Assembly (NCBI GenBank): GCA_902826815.1 | Contig: CADEGF010000010.1 | Coordinates: 62,001 to 126,000, forward strand | Source of the DNA: an uncultured Mycobacteriaceae bacterium | Lineage (GTDB): Bacteria; Actinomycetota; Actinomycetes; Mycobacteriales; Mycobacteriaceae | Direction: 5' to 3' | DNA: 64,000 bases | Shown here: piece after piece, positions 27,009 to 36,064 of the stretch | How positions within the stretch are numbered: position 1 is the first letter of the stretch | How the letters are laid out: each line of letters starts with the position of its first letter | Made by a program: the position numbers and the translations under genes | The notes under the pieces: model-generated | The model's input: only the letters and a program-made list of their open reading frames with translations | What the model was told of the DNA's origin: nothing | The model's database searches: none

Positions 27009-28240
27009 CGCCGTCAACGCCTCCCGGTGCGCACCTACCCGACCACCCTGAGTTCCTCTGGCGCACACCGGAACCGAAGAAGTCCTACGACGTCGTCATC
27101 GTCGGCGGCGGTGGGCACGGCCTTGCGACCGCGCACTACCTGGCCAAAAACCACGGCATCACCGACGTCGCAGTGCTCGAGCGGGGCTGGCTGGCCGGCG
27201 GCAACATGGCGCGCAACACCACCCTGATCCGGTCGAACTACCTGTGGGACGAGAGCGCCCGCATCTACGAGCACGCACTCAAGCTGTGGGAGGGTCTGGA
27301 AGAGGATCTCGGCTATCCGATTCTGTTCAGCCAGCGCGGGGTGCTGAACCTCGCACACAGCCTGCAGGACGTTCGCGACAGCGTGCGGCGGGTCGAGGCC
27401 AACAAGCTCAACGGCATCGACGCACAGTGGGTCGATCCCGACGAGGTCAAGAAGCTGTGCCCGATCGTCAATATCTCCAATGATATTCGCTACCCGGTGC
27501 TCGGCGCGACGTACCAGCCACGCGCAGGGATCGCCAAACACGACTACGTCGCGTGGGGGTTCGCGCGCAGGGCCGACGAGGCAGGCATCGACATCATCCA
27601 GAACTGCGAGGTCATCGGGTTCGACACCGAGGGCGACAGGGTGACCGGCGTGCGCACGAGCCAAGGCACCATCGGCGCGGGCCGCGTCGCACTGTGCGCG
27701 GCAGGGCACACGTCGACGCTCACCGACATGCTCGGCATCCGCACGCCCCTGCAGAGCCATCCCCTTCAGGCGCTGGTCTCCGAGCTGCTCGAGCCGGTCC
27801 ACCCGACGATCGTGATGTCGAACGCCGTGCACGTCTACGTATCTCAGGCGCACAAGGGCGAGCTGGTGATGGGTGCGGGCGTTGACTCCTACAACGGCTA
27901 CGGGCAGCGCGGCGCGTTCCACATCATCGAGCGCCAAATGGCCGCCGCCGTCGAGCTGTTCCCCATCTTCGCCCGCGCTCACCTGCTGCGCAGCTGGGCC
28001 GGAATCGTCGACGTCTGCCCCGACGCCTCCCCCATCGTCGGGCGCACGCCGTACGAGAACCTGTACCTCAACGCCGGTTGGGGCACAGGCGGTTTCAAGG
28101 CGACACCGGGAATCGGATGGTGTCTGGCCGACACGATCGCCAATGACGAGCCACACCCCTACATCGCTCCGTTCAGCATCGACCGGTTCGTCACAGGCGC
28201 GCTTGTCGACGAACACGGCGCCGCTGGCGTCGCGCACTAA
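27005..28240 (+). CDS. soxB: Sarcosine oxidase beta subunit
   Basis: A 411-residue DAO-family flavoprotein, as in heterotetrameric sarcosine oxidase. The FAD fingerprint is [18 protein letters not shown]. The characteristic [25 protein letters not shown] follows, and the C-terminus has [15 protein letters not shown]. It oxidises sarcosine to glycine. The start is GTG, overlapping the glyA stop. The subunits SoxD, SoxA and SoxG follow in the standard order B-D-A-G. Confidence 0.93.
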   Translation: MTPSTPPGAHLPDHPEFLWRTPEPKKSYDVVIVGGGGHGLATAHYLAKNHGITDVAVLERGWLAGGNMARNTTLIRSNYLWDESARIYEHALKLWEGLEEDLGYPILFSQRGVLNLAHSLQDVRDSVRRVEANKLNGIDAQWVDPDEVKKLCPIVNISNDIRYPVLGATYQPRAGIAKHDYVAWGFARRADEAGIDIIQNCEVIGFDTEGDRVTGVRTSQGTIGAGRVALCAAGHTSTLTDMLGIRTPLQSHPLQALVSELLEPVHPTIVMSNAVHVYVSQAHKGELVMGAGVDSYNGYGQRGAFHIIERQMAAAVELFPIFARAHLLRSWAGIVDVCPDASPIVGRTPYENLYLNAGWGTGGFKATPGIGWCLADTIANDEPHPYIAPFSIDRFVTGALVDEHGAAGVAH

Positions 28241-28268
28241 CGGTCTTCTACCAGTACAGGAGCCAAAC

Positions 28269-28544
28269 ATGCAGCTGATCGAATGCCCGTGGTGCGGGCC
28301 GCGTGAGGAGACGGAGTTCCACTACGGCGGCCAGGCACACGTCGCCTACCCCGAGGACCCGCAGGCGCTCACCGACGAGCAGTGGGCCCACTACGTGTTC
28401 TTCCGCAGTAACCCCAAGGGTCTTTTCGCCGAACGGTGGACCCACAGCCACGGTTGTCGCCGATGGTTCAACGCCGTTCGCGACACCGCCACCTACCGAT
28501 TCCAGCGAGTCTACCGACCGGACGAGCAGAGGCCGACGATCTGA
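28269..28544 (+). CDS. soxD: Sarcosine oxidase delta subunit
   Basis: A 91-residue zinc-binding subunit. The N-terminal IECPWCGPREETEFHYGG provides the Cys-x2-Cys zinc ligands, and the core WTHSHGCRRWFNAVRDTATY is typical. GGAG lies 9 bp before the ATG. The stop overlaps the soxA start by one base. Confidence 0.92.
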   Translation: MQLIECPWCGPREETEFHYGGQAHVAYPEDPQALTDEQWAHYVFFRSNPKGLFAERWTHSHGCRRWFNAVRDTATYRFQRVYRPDEQRPTI

Positions 28545-31396
28545 TGAACGCACCTTTCCGCACCAGCAAGGGTGGTCGCGTCGCGCGGGACACCACGCTC
28601 ACATTCACATTCAACGACCGTGAGCTGACCGGATACGCAGGCGACACGCTCGCCTCCGCGCTGCTCGCCAACGGCGTCCATCAGGTGACCACAAGCATCA
28701 AGCTGGGCCGGCCGCGCGGCTTCACCTCCGCATGGGCGGAGGACACCGGCGGTCTCGTCCAGATCGAGCATCCGTTTCCGGAGCCGATGCTGCTGGCCAC
28801 CACCGTCGAACTGTTCGACGGCCTTGTCGCGCACGGTATTCCGGGACAGGGTCGGTTGGCGGACGTAGCCGACACCGCGAAGTACGACCGCACCCACGTG
28901 CACACCGATGTTCTGGTCGCCGGTGCGGGCCCGGCCGGGTTAGCCGCTGCGCTGACGGCGGTACGCGCTGGGGCGCGGGTCGTGCTGATCGACGAGCAGA
29001 ACGAGGCGGGCGGCGCCCTGCTCGGCGTAGGCGACCTGATCGACGGCAGGCCCGCGATGGACTGGGTGGCCGACGCCGTCGCCGAGCTCACCGACCATCC
29101 GAACGTGCTTCATCTGCAGCGCACCACCGCATTCGGTCACTACGACGACGGCTTTGTCCTTGCGCTGCAACGCCGTACCGATCATCTGGGTGCGGAAGCG
29201 CCCGCCGCTGTGAGCCGACAGCGGGTGTGGCGGATCCGCGCGCGCCACATCGTGGTCGCCGCGGGTGCCCACGAAAGGCCCGTGGTGTTCGCCGACAACG
29301 ACCGGCCTGGCATCATGCTCGCCAACGGCGCGCGCACGTTCCTGCACCGCTTCGGGGTCATGGTCGGCGAGCACGGCGTCGTCTTCACCACCAATGACAG
29401 CGCGTACCCGGCGGCGTTCGACCTGCACGATGCGGGCTTGACGATCAACGCGATCGTCGATGCACGCGCAGGCGTCGGGCAGGACCTGCGAGACGAGTGC
29501 ACCGCGCGCGGCATCACGATTTATCCGGGTTCGGTGGTCAGCGGAACACGCGGCGACGCACGTGTCACCCACGCGATCGTGAACCGGCCGGGCGCCGAGT
29601 CCGCCGTCATCCCATGCGATGTGCTGCTCGTCAGCGGTGGCTGGAACCCGGCGGTGCACCTGTTCAGCCAGGCCCGCGGAAGGCTGCGCTACCACGACGC
29701 CATCGGCGCGTTCGCCCCCGGCGAACCACTCGAAGCGGTCAGCGTCGTCGGCGCGGCCGACGGCGTGTTCGACCTACCGGGATGCCTGCGCAGCGGTCGG
29801 AAGGCGGCGGCATCCGCGGTCGCTGGGCTCGGCTTCGCCGGTGAATCGGAACCCGTTGCGGGCGAGTCCGATCCGGTTCCGCCGCAAGCCCCCGGCCTCG
29901 TGCTGTGGTACGTGCCGGACGCGAACGCCTCGGACCGCCAGTTCGTCGATGTGCAACGCGACGCCACGGTGGCCGACCTGGTCCGCGCGGTGGGCGCCGG
30001 TATGCGCTCGATGGAACACATCAAGCGCTACACCACGATCGGCACCGCCCACGACCAGGGCAAGACGTCCGGCGTCGTCGCCTCAGGCATCACGTCCGAA
30101 CTGCTCGGTGTCCCGATGGAGGACCTCGGCGTCACCACGTTCCGACCGCCCTACACACCGGTCGCGTTCGCCGCGCTCGCAGGGCGCGACCGCGGTCACA
30201 TGTTCGACCCGGAGCGGGTGACCGCGGTGCACGACTGGCACGTCGATCGCGGCGCGGTGTTCGAGGACGTCGGCATGTGGAAGCGCCCGCGCTACTACCC
30301 GTTGCCGGGGGAAGAGATGGAGGCCGCGGTGCTGCGCGAATGTGCAGCCGTGCGAGGCGGAGTCGGCATCCTCGACGGTTCGACGCTCGGCAAGATCGAC
30401 GTCCAGGGACCGGACGCGGGTGCGTTCCTCGACCTGCTGTACACGAACATGATGAGCACGCTGAAGGTCGGGATGGTCCGCTACGGCGTGATGTGCGGCG
30501 CCGACGGAATGGTCATCGACGATGGCACCGTCATGCGGTTGGCCGACGACAGGTACATGGCGTTCACCACCACCGGTGGCGCAGCGCGGATCCTCGACCG
30601 GATGGAGGAGTGGCTGCAGACCGAGTGGCCTCATCTGCGGGTGCGGTTGACGTCGGTCACCGAGCAGTGGCACACCTTCCCCGTCGTCGGCCCGAAGTCG
30701 CGCGATGTGGTCGGCGCGGTGTTCGGCGACATCGATGTCAGCAACGACGCGTTCCCGTTCATGGCGTGGCGGGACACCACCTTCGACGGCGTGCACGTAC
30801 GGGTCGCCAGGGTCAGCTTCTCGGGCGAGCTCGCATACGAGGTCAACATCATGGGCTGGTATGCGACCGCATTGTGGGAGCGGCTCATCGCCGCGGGCGA
30901 GCGGTACGGGATCACCCCGTACGGCACGGAGACGATGCACGTGCTGCGCGCCGAGAAGGGTTACCCGATCATCGGGCAGGACACCGACGGCACGAACACC
31001 CCGCAGGATCTCGGGATGAGTTGGGCCGTGTCGAAGAAGAAGCCCGACTTCGTCGGCAAGCGCTCGTTCACCCGCAGCGAGAACCTGAATCCGTTGCGCA
31101 AGCAATTCGTTGGGCTGCTGCCCACCGACGCGGACACGGTTCTGCCCGAGGGCGCCCAGATCATCGACTACATCGACGACGGAGCGCTACCGCCCCCGCC
31201 GGTACCGATGCTCGGGCACGTCACGTCGAGCTATCGCAGCGCGGAATTGGGACGCCCGTTCGCACTCGCGCTCGTCAAGGGCGGCCACGCCCGCATTGGA
31301 GACACCTTGCACGTACCGGTGGACGGCACGCTGGTGCCCGTCGAGGTCACCGGCTCGGTTCTCGTCGACCCAGAAGGAGCACGCCGCGATGGCTGA
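28544..31396 (+). CDS. soxA: Sarcosine oxidase alpha subunit
   Basis: The large 950-residue subunit. The N-terminal 100 residues are a ferredoxin-like fold. An NAD(P)-binding Rossmann domain follows from about residue 122 (VLVAGAGPAGLAAAL), with LIDEQNEAGGALL. The last 370 residues form a GcvT-type folate domain (VARVSFSGELAYEVNIMG, RAEKGYPIIGQDTDGTNTP). It channels the methyl group to tetrahydrofolate. The ATG at 28544 overlaps the soxD stop. Length and order are normal for the family. Confidence 0.93.
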   Translation: MNAPFRTSKGGRVARDTTLTFTFNDRELTGYAGDTLASALLANGVHQVTTSIKLGRPRGFTSAWAEDTGGLVQIEHPFPEPMLLATTVELFDGLVAHGIPGQGRLADVADTAKYDRTHVHTDVLVAGAGPAGLAAALTAVRAGARVVLIDEQNEAGGALLGVGDLIDGRPAMDWVADAVAELTDHPNVLHLQRTTAFGHYDDGFVLALQRRTDHLGAEAPAAVSRQRVWRIRARHIVVAAGAHERPVVFADNDRPGIMLANGARTFLHRFGVMVGEHGVVFTTNDSAYPAAFDLHDAGLTINAIVDARAGVGQDLRDECTARGITIYPGSVVSGTRGDARVTHAIVNRPGAESAVIPCDVLLVSGGWNPAVHLFSQARGRLRYHDAIGAFAPGEPLEAVSVVGAADGVFDLPGCLRSGRKAAASAVAGLGFAGESEPVAGESDPVPPQAPGLVLWYVPDANASDRQFVDVQRDATVADLVRAVGAGMRSMEHIKRYTTIGTAHDQGKTSGVVASGITSELLGVPMEDLGVTTFRPPYTPVAFAALAGRDRGHMFDPERVTAVHDWHVDRGAVFEDVGMWKRPRYYPLPGEEMEAAVLRECAAVRGGVGILDGSTLGKIDVQGPDAGAFLDLLYTNMMSTLKVGMVRYGVMCGADGMVIDDGTVMRLADDRYMAFTTTGGAARILDRMEEWLQTEWPHLRVRLTSVTEQWHTFPVVGPKSRDVVGAVFGDIDVSNDAFPFMAWRDTTFDGVHVRVARVSFSGELAYEVNIMGWYATALWERLIAAGERYGITPYGTETMHVLRAEKGYPIIGQDTDGTNTPQDLGMSWAVSKKKPDFVGKRSFTRSENLNPLRKQFVGLLPTDADTVLPEGAQIIDYIDDGALPPPPVPMLGHVTSSYRSAELGRPFALALVKGGHARIGDTLHVPVDGTLVPVEVTGSVLVDPEGARRDG

Positions 31397-31982
31397 CACC
31401 CTCACCCGCCGTAGCCCGTTGCAGGGCTTCGAGACTCGTTTCGCCAACCTGCCGGCGTCGGCAACCGTCGCCGACGAACCGTTCGCCGCGATGGTCGATC
31501 TCTGGGTCGATCCGGCTGGACCGGGAGGCGCCGCGGCTGCGGCCGTCCTCGGCGTCGACGTGCTGCCGACCGAGCCGTCCACCGCGGTATCCGGCGGCGA
31601 CGTCACCGTGATCTGGCTGGGCCCGGAGGAATGGCTGATCACCTCGGAGCGCCGCGACGGAGAAGACCTCGAGGTGGCGCTGCGCGATGCCGTGTCCGAA
31701 CACGGCGGCGCGGCGGTCGATGTTTCCGCCCAGCGCACGACGCTGCGGCTGCGGGGTTCGCGCGCACGGGACGTCATCGCCAAGGGTTCTTCGCTGGACC
31801 TGCACCCCGCGGTATTCGGGAAGGGCGCCGCAGCGCAGACGGTCCTCGGTCAGGCAGGTGTTGTGTTGATCCCGTTGAGTGACAACGGAACCGACTACCG
31901 CATCATCGTGCGATCGTCGTTCGCCCGCTACCTCGCCGACTGGTTGATCGACGCCGCCGAGGAGTTCGGGGTCGACTGGTGA
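31389..31982 (+). CDS. soxG: Sarcosine oxidase gamma subunit
   Basis: A 197-residue subunit with the usual LTRRSPLQGF start and the VIWLGPEEWLI and VDVSAQRTTLRLRG blocks. It overlaps soxA by 8 bp and completes the heterotetramer. It structurally resembles part of GcvT and stabilises the complex. The GntR gene at 32025 follows after 42 bp. Confidence 0.9.
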   Translation: MADTLTRRSPLQGFETRFANLPASATVADEPFAAMVDLWVDPAGPGGAAAAAVLGVDVLPTEPSTAVSGGDVTVIWLGPEEWLITSERRDGEDLEVALRDAVSEHGGAAVDVSAQRTTLRLRGSRARDVIAKGSSLDLHPAVFGKGAAAQTVLGQAGVVLIPLSDNGTDYRIIVRSSFARYLADWLIDAAEEFGVDW

Positions 31983-31999
31983 TGTAACGTGATCACCAA

Positions 32000-32011
32000 C
32001 TGAAATATTAG
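32000..32011. promoter_or_regulatory. GntR operator candidate (CTGAAATATTAG)
   Basis: It matches 10 of 12 bases of CTGATATATCAG. It lies 13 bp before the start of the third GntR gene. Confidence 0.55.
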
Positions 32012-32024
32012 AGGGGTGATCGAC

Positions 32025-32651
32025 ATGCCCAGCCCGCTGCTGTCGGATCAGGCCTACGACGCGATCCGCGACAAGATCGTCACGCTCGAGATCCCACCGG
32101 GTGCCCCCATCGAAGAGGAGCAGCTGGCCGCCGAACTCGGCGTCGGCAGGACTCCGGTGCGGGAGGCGATCAAACGCCTCGCCTACCGCAAGCTGGTCGT
32201 CGTCTATCCGCGCAGCGGAAGCTACGCCGCCGACCTTGATCTCGCTGACCTAGAGGCGATCTGCGATATCCGGGAGCGCCTCGAGGGGCTTGCCGCCGAG
32301 CGCGCGGCGACCGAAGCGCGTTATGAGGAACGGCAGGAACTGCAAAAACTTCTCGACAACGTCGACGCCTGCACCGACGGAGCCAAGCTGCTCGACCTCG
32401 ACGTGCTTGTGCACCGCGCGATACACCGGATGGCGCACAACCCCTATCTGTTCGACACGCTCACCCAGAGCCTCGACCTGTCGCTGCGGATGTGGAATCT
32501 CGCCCGCGAGCGCCTCCCCGATCTCGACCACCACGTGCACGGCCAGACGGAAGTGCTGCAGGCGATCCTCGACCGCAACGGCGCCCGCGCCCGCAAGTTG
32601 GCCGAGGCGCATGTGCGCGAGTTCGAGGACGACATCCGCAAGATGTTCTAG
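32025..32651 (+). CDS. GntR-family regulator, FCD subfamily (third)
   Basis: A 208-residue regulator with HTH core GVGRTPVREAIKRLAYRKLV and an FCD domain containing HRAIHRMAHNPYLFDTL. The ATG at 32025 is chosen over the GTG at 32016 because GAGGGG then has normal spacing. It follows soxG on the same strand and has its own palindrome directly upstream. It is less similar to the two tandem GntR proteins than they are to each other. Confidence 0.87.
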   Translation: MPSPLLSDQAYDAIRDKIVTLEIPPGAPIEEEQLAAELGVGRTPVREAIKRLAYRKLVVVYPRSGSYAADLDLADLEAICDIRERLEGLAAERAATEARYEERQELQKLLDNVDACTDGAKLLDLDVLVHRAIHRMAHNPYLFDTLTQSLDLSLRMWNLARERLPDLDHHVHGQTEVLQAILDRNGARARKLAEAHVREFEDDIRKMF

Positions 32652-32652
32652 G

Positions 32653-32701
32653 GATTTCGGCGCGCACAGTCTCGCTCAGGGTGACCAGGCGCGCCGAAAT
32701 C
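32653..32701. terminator. Inverted repeat between convergent genes
   Basis: A perfect 13-bp stem, GATTTCGGCGCGC / GCGCGCCGAAATC, with a 23-nt loop. It fills the gap between the GntR stop (+) and the formaldehyde dehydrogenase stop (-), so it likely terminates both transcripts. Confidence 0.6.
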
Positions 32702-32703
32702 GC

Positions 32704-33789
32704 TCACAGCACGACGACGGAACGCAGCACCGCGCCCTTGTGCATGGTGTGGAAGGCGTCCTCGACCTCGTCGAGCTTGATGCGCTCGGAGACGAAGCGC
32801 TCCAGCGGCAGCCTGCCCTGCTGATACAGGTCGACGAACGTCGGGAAGTCCCGCTCGGGCAGGCAGTCGCCGTACCACGACGACTTCAGGGCTCCACCGC
32901 GGGAGAAGAAGTCGACAAGCGGCATCTCCAGTTTCATGTCCGGCGTCGGAACACCCACCAGCACAACTGTTCCCGCCAGGTCACGGGCGTAGAAGGCCTG
33001 CCGCCACGTCTCCGGGCGGCCGACGGCGTCGATCACGACGTCTGCGCCGAACCCGCCCGTCAGGTCTTGCACGGCCTCGACGGTGTCGACTTCGGCGGCG
33101 TTCACGGTGTGGGTGGCGCCGAGATCACGAGCCCACTGAAGCTTCCTCGGGTCGCGGTCGACCGCGATGATCGTGCCAGCGCCTGCCAGCCTGGCGCCCA
33201 TGATCGCGGCATCACCGACGCCTCCGCAGCCGATGACGGCGACCGAGTCGCCACGCGAGACGTTGCCGGTGTTGACCGCGGCACCAAGGCCTGCCATCAC
33301 ACCGCATCCCAGCAACCCGACCACCGCGGGGTCCGCGTCGGCGTCGACCTTGGTGCACTGGCCGGCGTGTACGAGCGTCTTCTCGGCGAAGGCGCCGATT
33401 CCGAGAGCCGGGGTGAGTTCGGTGCCGTCGCCCAGCGTCATCTTCTGGCCGGCGTTGAAGGTGTCGAAGCAGTACTGCGGCCTGCCGCGCTTGCAGGCGC
33501 GGCACTGTCCGCATACCGCCCGCCAGTTCAGGATGACGAAGTCGCCGACGGCGACCGAATCCACGCCGTCGCCAACCTCTTCCACCACGCCCGCCGCCTC
33601 ATGGCCGAGCAGGAACGGGAACTCGTCGTTGATGCCGCCCTCGCGGTAGGTCAGGTCGGTGTGGCAGACGCCGCATGCCTGGATCGCCACGACGACCTCG
33701 CCGGGGTCGGGGTCCGGGATCGTTATCGTCGCGACCTCGACCGGCGCGCCCTTGGCGCGGGCGATCACACCTCGAACGTGCTGTGGCAT
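32704..33789 (-). CDS. S-(hydroxymethyl)mycothiol dehydrogenase (mycothiol-dependent formaldehyde dehydrogenase)
   Basis: A 361-residue zinc MDR enzyme. Catalytic zinc ligands are in [11 protein letters not shown] and GHEAAG, and the structural zinc is in [15 protein letters not shown]. The [15 protein letters not shown] and [12 protein letters not shown] blocks are typical of the mycothiol-dependent branch (MscR/AdhE2). It oxidises the adduct of formaldehyde and mycothiol to a formyl thioester. It follows the DgcA-like flavoprotein on the same strand, with 21 bp between them. It would remove the formaldehyde set free by the Rieske enzyme and other demethylases. Confidence 0.9.
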   Translation of the reverse strand: MPQHVRGVIARAKGAPVEVATITIPDPDPGEVVVAIQACGVCHTDLTYREGGINDEFPFLLGHEAAGVVEEVGDGVDSVAVGDFVILNWRAVCGQCRACKRGRPQYCFDTFNAGQKMTLGDGTELTPALGIGAFAEKTLVHAGQCTKVDADADPAVVGLLGCGVMAGLGAAVNTGNVSRGDSVAVIGCGGVGDAAIMGARLAGAGTIIAVDRDPRKLQWARDLGATHTVNAAEVDTVEAVQDLTGGFGADVVIDAVGRPETWRQAFYARDLAGTVVLVGVPTPDMKLEMPLVDFFSRGGALKSSWYGDCLPERDFPTFVDLYQQGRLPLERFVSERIKLDEVEDAFHTMHKGAVLRSVVVL

Positions 33790-33810
33790 AGAAGAACTCC
33801 TCGTTGTCGG

Positions 33811-35859
33811 TTACAGGACGATGCAGAGCCGGAAAGCGTCGTAGATCGCGGCGTGGATGTTACGGCTCGCGACCGCGTCGCCGATCCGGAACAGTTGGTA
33901 GCCGCCGTCGGAGTTGCGGACGACCTGCTGCGGGCGCAGATCGAGCAGGGCCTGCTGATCGACCTCACCGAGGTTGGACGAACCGGGCACCAGGTCGAAG
34001 TACAGCTCGTCCTGCGGAAGGGTGCCGTGTTCGACGACGACCTGGTCGACGAGGCGCTGCCGTGTTGCATGCGCGTACTCGTTGTACAGGTCGACTTCGA
34101 GGCGACCGTCGCGGCGCCGAACTCCGGTCACGCGCTCGTTGAGCGTCACCCGGACGTCGTGCTCGGCGAATGCCTTGAAGTAGCCGGGGTAGTTCACGCC
34201 GCCGACGTCGGGCGCCAAAGTGCGCTCCGGGGTGACGAACTCGACCTCGACACCGCTTCGCGCCACCACCTCGGCGGCATCCATTCCCGGGTGCCCGCCG
34301 TTGTCGTCGTAGAAGAGCACCTTGCCGCGAGGGCGGACCGCTCCGCAGAGTATGTCCCAGGCATCGGTGACCAACTGCGCCCCCTCGGTGAGGAATTCGG
34401 TGTTGGGCAGTCCCCCGGTGGCCACCACCACGATGTCCGGGTTCTCGCCGAGCACGTCGTCGACCTCGGCGTAGGCGTTGGTCCGGATATCGACGTCGAG
34501 CAGTTTGCACTCGGCAAGCCGCCAGTCGACGATGCTGATCAGGTCTCGCCGTCGGGGTGCGGACGACGCGAGTCGGATCTGGCCGCCCGGTGCGTCGGCC
34601 GCCTCGAACACGACCACCTTGTGGCCGCGCTCGCCGAGTACGCGGGCAGCCTCGAGGCCTGCGGGCCCGCCGCCGATGACGACAGCCTTGCGCGCCGGTC
34701 CTGTCGCGGCCGGCACGTGGTGCGGCATCCGGTCCTCACGGCCCGTCGACGCGTTGTGCACGCACTTGGCATCGCGGCTCTGGTAGATCTCGTCGAGGCA
34801 ATAGCTGGCGCCGACGCACGGCCGGATCCGGTCTTCCTCGCCCGCTTGGATTTTCGCGACGATGTGCGGATCGGCGATGTGTGCGCGGGTCATCCCGACC
34901 AGATCGATCAACCCGTCGCGGATCGCGTGACGCGCGGTCGCCACGTCGTTGATCCTGGCGGCGTGCATGACTGGGATCTGCAGGGCCTCCTTGACCCGGC
35001 CCGCGAACTCGAGGTGCGGCGCGACCGGCGTGCCCATCGGCGGGATCACTCGCGAGAGCGCCTCGTCGCTGGCCATGTAGCCCTTGATGACGCTGATGAA
35101 GTCGATCCCCTCGGCCACCACGCGCTTGGCGATCTCGACGCCGTCGTCGTAGCGCAGGCCGCCGTCGATGTCCTCGTCGAGCGACATCCGGATACCGACG
35201 GCGAAGTCCGGGCCCGCCGCCTCGCGCACCGCCCGGATCACCCGCAGCGGGAACCGAAGCCGGTCATCGAGGCTGCCCATCCCGTACTCGTCGTCGCGAT
35301 GATTCGTCAACGGGGACCAGAACGAGTCGAGCAGATGGGTGTAGGCCTCGAGTTCGATGCCGTCGAGCCCCGCCTCTCGACATCTGGCCGTCGCATCGGC
35401 GTATGCCTTCACGATGCGGTCCATATCCCAAACCTCTGCAACCTTCGGGAAGGCGCGGTGCGCGGGTTCCCGGATCGCCGACGGCGCGATGACGGGAAGC
35501 CAGTCGCCGTCGTAGTTGCTCGTGCGCCTGCCCAGGTGGGTGATCTGGCACATCACCGCCGCGCCGTTCTCGTGCACCCCGTAGGCCAACTCGCGAAGCC
35601 ACGGCACGATCTCGTCCTTGTAGACGTGCAGGTTGCCGAAGGCGGCCGGGCTGTCGGGGGCGACGACAGCGGAGCCACCCATCATCGTCAGGCCGATGCC
35701 GCCCTTGGCCTTCTCCTCGTGATAGAGCCGGTAGCGCCGCTTGGGCATGCCGTCCTCGGTGTACGACGGCTCATGGGACGTGCTGACGACCCGGTTGCGC
35801 AGGGTCACGTTCTTGAGCTGGAACTCCTGCAGAAGCGGGTCGATGAGCTGCATGGACAT
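33811..35859 (-). CDS. DgcA-like FMN/FAD oxidoreductase (dimethylglycine or N-methyl amino acid demethylase)
   Basis: A 682-residue member of the Old Yellow Enzyme/trimethylamine dehydrogenase family. Residues 1-350 are the FMN TIM barrel (FQLKNVTLRNRVVSTSHEP). A cysteine region (CVGASYC with a later Cys) would hold the Fe-S cluster. Residues 400-680 carry FAD and NAD Rossmann motifs (AVVIGGGPAGLEAARVLGERGH). Relatives include DgcA (dimethylglycine), N-methylproline demethylases and TMADH. The gene pairs with formaldehyde dehydrogenase, which fits oxidative demethylation. The ATG at 35859 is chosen because the family begins there (QLIDPLLQEFQLKN). No DgcB-type partner is in the window. Confidence 0.83.
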   Translation of the reverse strand: MSMQLIDPLLQEFQLKNVTLRNRVVSTSHEPSYTEDGMPKRRYRLYHEEKAKGGIGLTMMGGSAVVAPDSPAAFGNLHVYKDEIVPWLRELAYGVHENGAAVMCQITHLGRRTSNYDGDWLPVIAPSAIREPAHRAFPKVAEVWDMDRIVKAYADATARCREAGLDGIELEAYTHLLDSFWSPLTNHRDDEYGMGSLDDRLRFPLRVIRAVREAAGPDFAVGIRMSLDEDIDGGLRYDDGVEIAKRVVAEGIDFISVIKGYMASDEALSRVIPPMGTPVAPHLEFAGRVKEALQIPVMHAARINDVATARHAIRDGLIDLVGMTRAHIADPHIVAKIQAGEEDRIRPCVGASYCLDEIYQSRDAKCVHNASTGREDRMPHHVPAATGPARKAVVIGGGPAGLEAARVLGERGHKVVVFEAADAPGGQIRLASSAPRRRDLISIVDWRLAECKLLDVDIRTNAYAEVDDVLGENPDIVVVATGGLPNTEFLTEGAQLVTDAWDILCGAVRPRGKVLFYDDNGGHPGMDAAEVVARSGVEVEFVTPERTLAPDVGGVNYPGYFKAFAEHDVRVTLNERVTGVRRRDGRLEVDLYNEYAHATRQRLVDQVVVEHGTLPQDELYFDLVPGSSNLGEVDQQALLDLRPQQVVRNSDGGYQLFRIGDAVASRNIHAAIYDAFRLCIVL

Positions 35860-35870
35860 AACTAACCGGC

Positions 35871-35912
35871 CTTCTAACATTTCAGACATGTCTTCTAACA
35901 CGTCCAGATATT
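35871..35912. repeat. Two tandem 21-bp units upstream of the DgcA-like gene
   Basis: Units 35871-35891 and 35892-35912 both begin CTTCTAACA and continue with a TC(C)AGA element. The first contains, on the minus strand, CTGAAATGTTAG at 35885-35874, which is 11/12 identical to the GntR-type site at 32000-32011. The spacing of two helical turns suits cooperative regulator binding. Confidence 0.5.
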
Positions 35913-36013
35913 TGCAATGTATGTCACTGACATCGCCACGGTCAAGGGTGGCGTGGCCGCCGAAATCGTGCCCTTGACCCGATGACCTGCCTGACCTACC
36001 GTTGTGTGACCAA

Positions 36014-36025
36014 CTCATATATCAG
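36014..36025. promoter_or_regulatory. GntR operator candidate (CTCATATATCAG) before sdaA
   Basis: It matches 11 of 12 bases of CTGATATATCAG. It lies 39 bp upstream of the chosen sdaA start, in the divergent region shared with the DgcA-like gene. Confidence 0.55.
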
Positions 36026-36064
36026 ATGCCGACTACGACTGGATGCGGAAGGGGCGATGCCAGG

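Noticed and set aside
25566-27068. A 500-residue minus-strand frame over glyA
   Set aside because: It is antisense to a clear serine hydroxymethyltransferase and has no recognisable domain.
27035-28270. A 411-residue minus-strand frame over soxB
   Set aside because: It is a mirror of the SoxB coding sequence, with shadow-like Val/Asp/Arg composition.
32290-35865. A 1191-residue open frame on the plus strand
   Set aside because: It runs antisense through the formaldehyde dehydrogenase and DgcA-like genes, has Arg/Asp/His-rich low-complexity translation and no domain. It is a shadow of GC-rich codons.
36002-36064. Upstream in-frame starts for sdaA
   Set aside because: The residues before MTISVFDLF are not family-like, and they overlap the operator-like palindrome.
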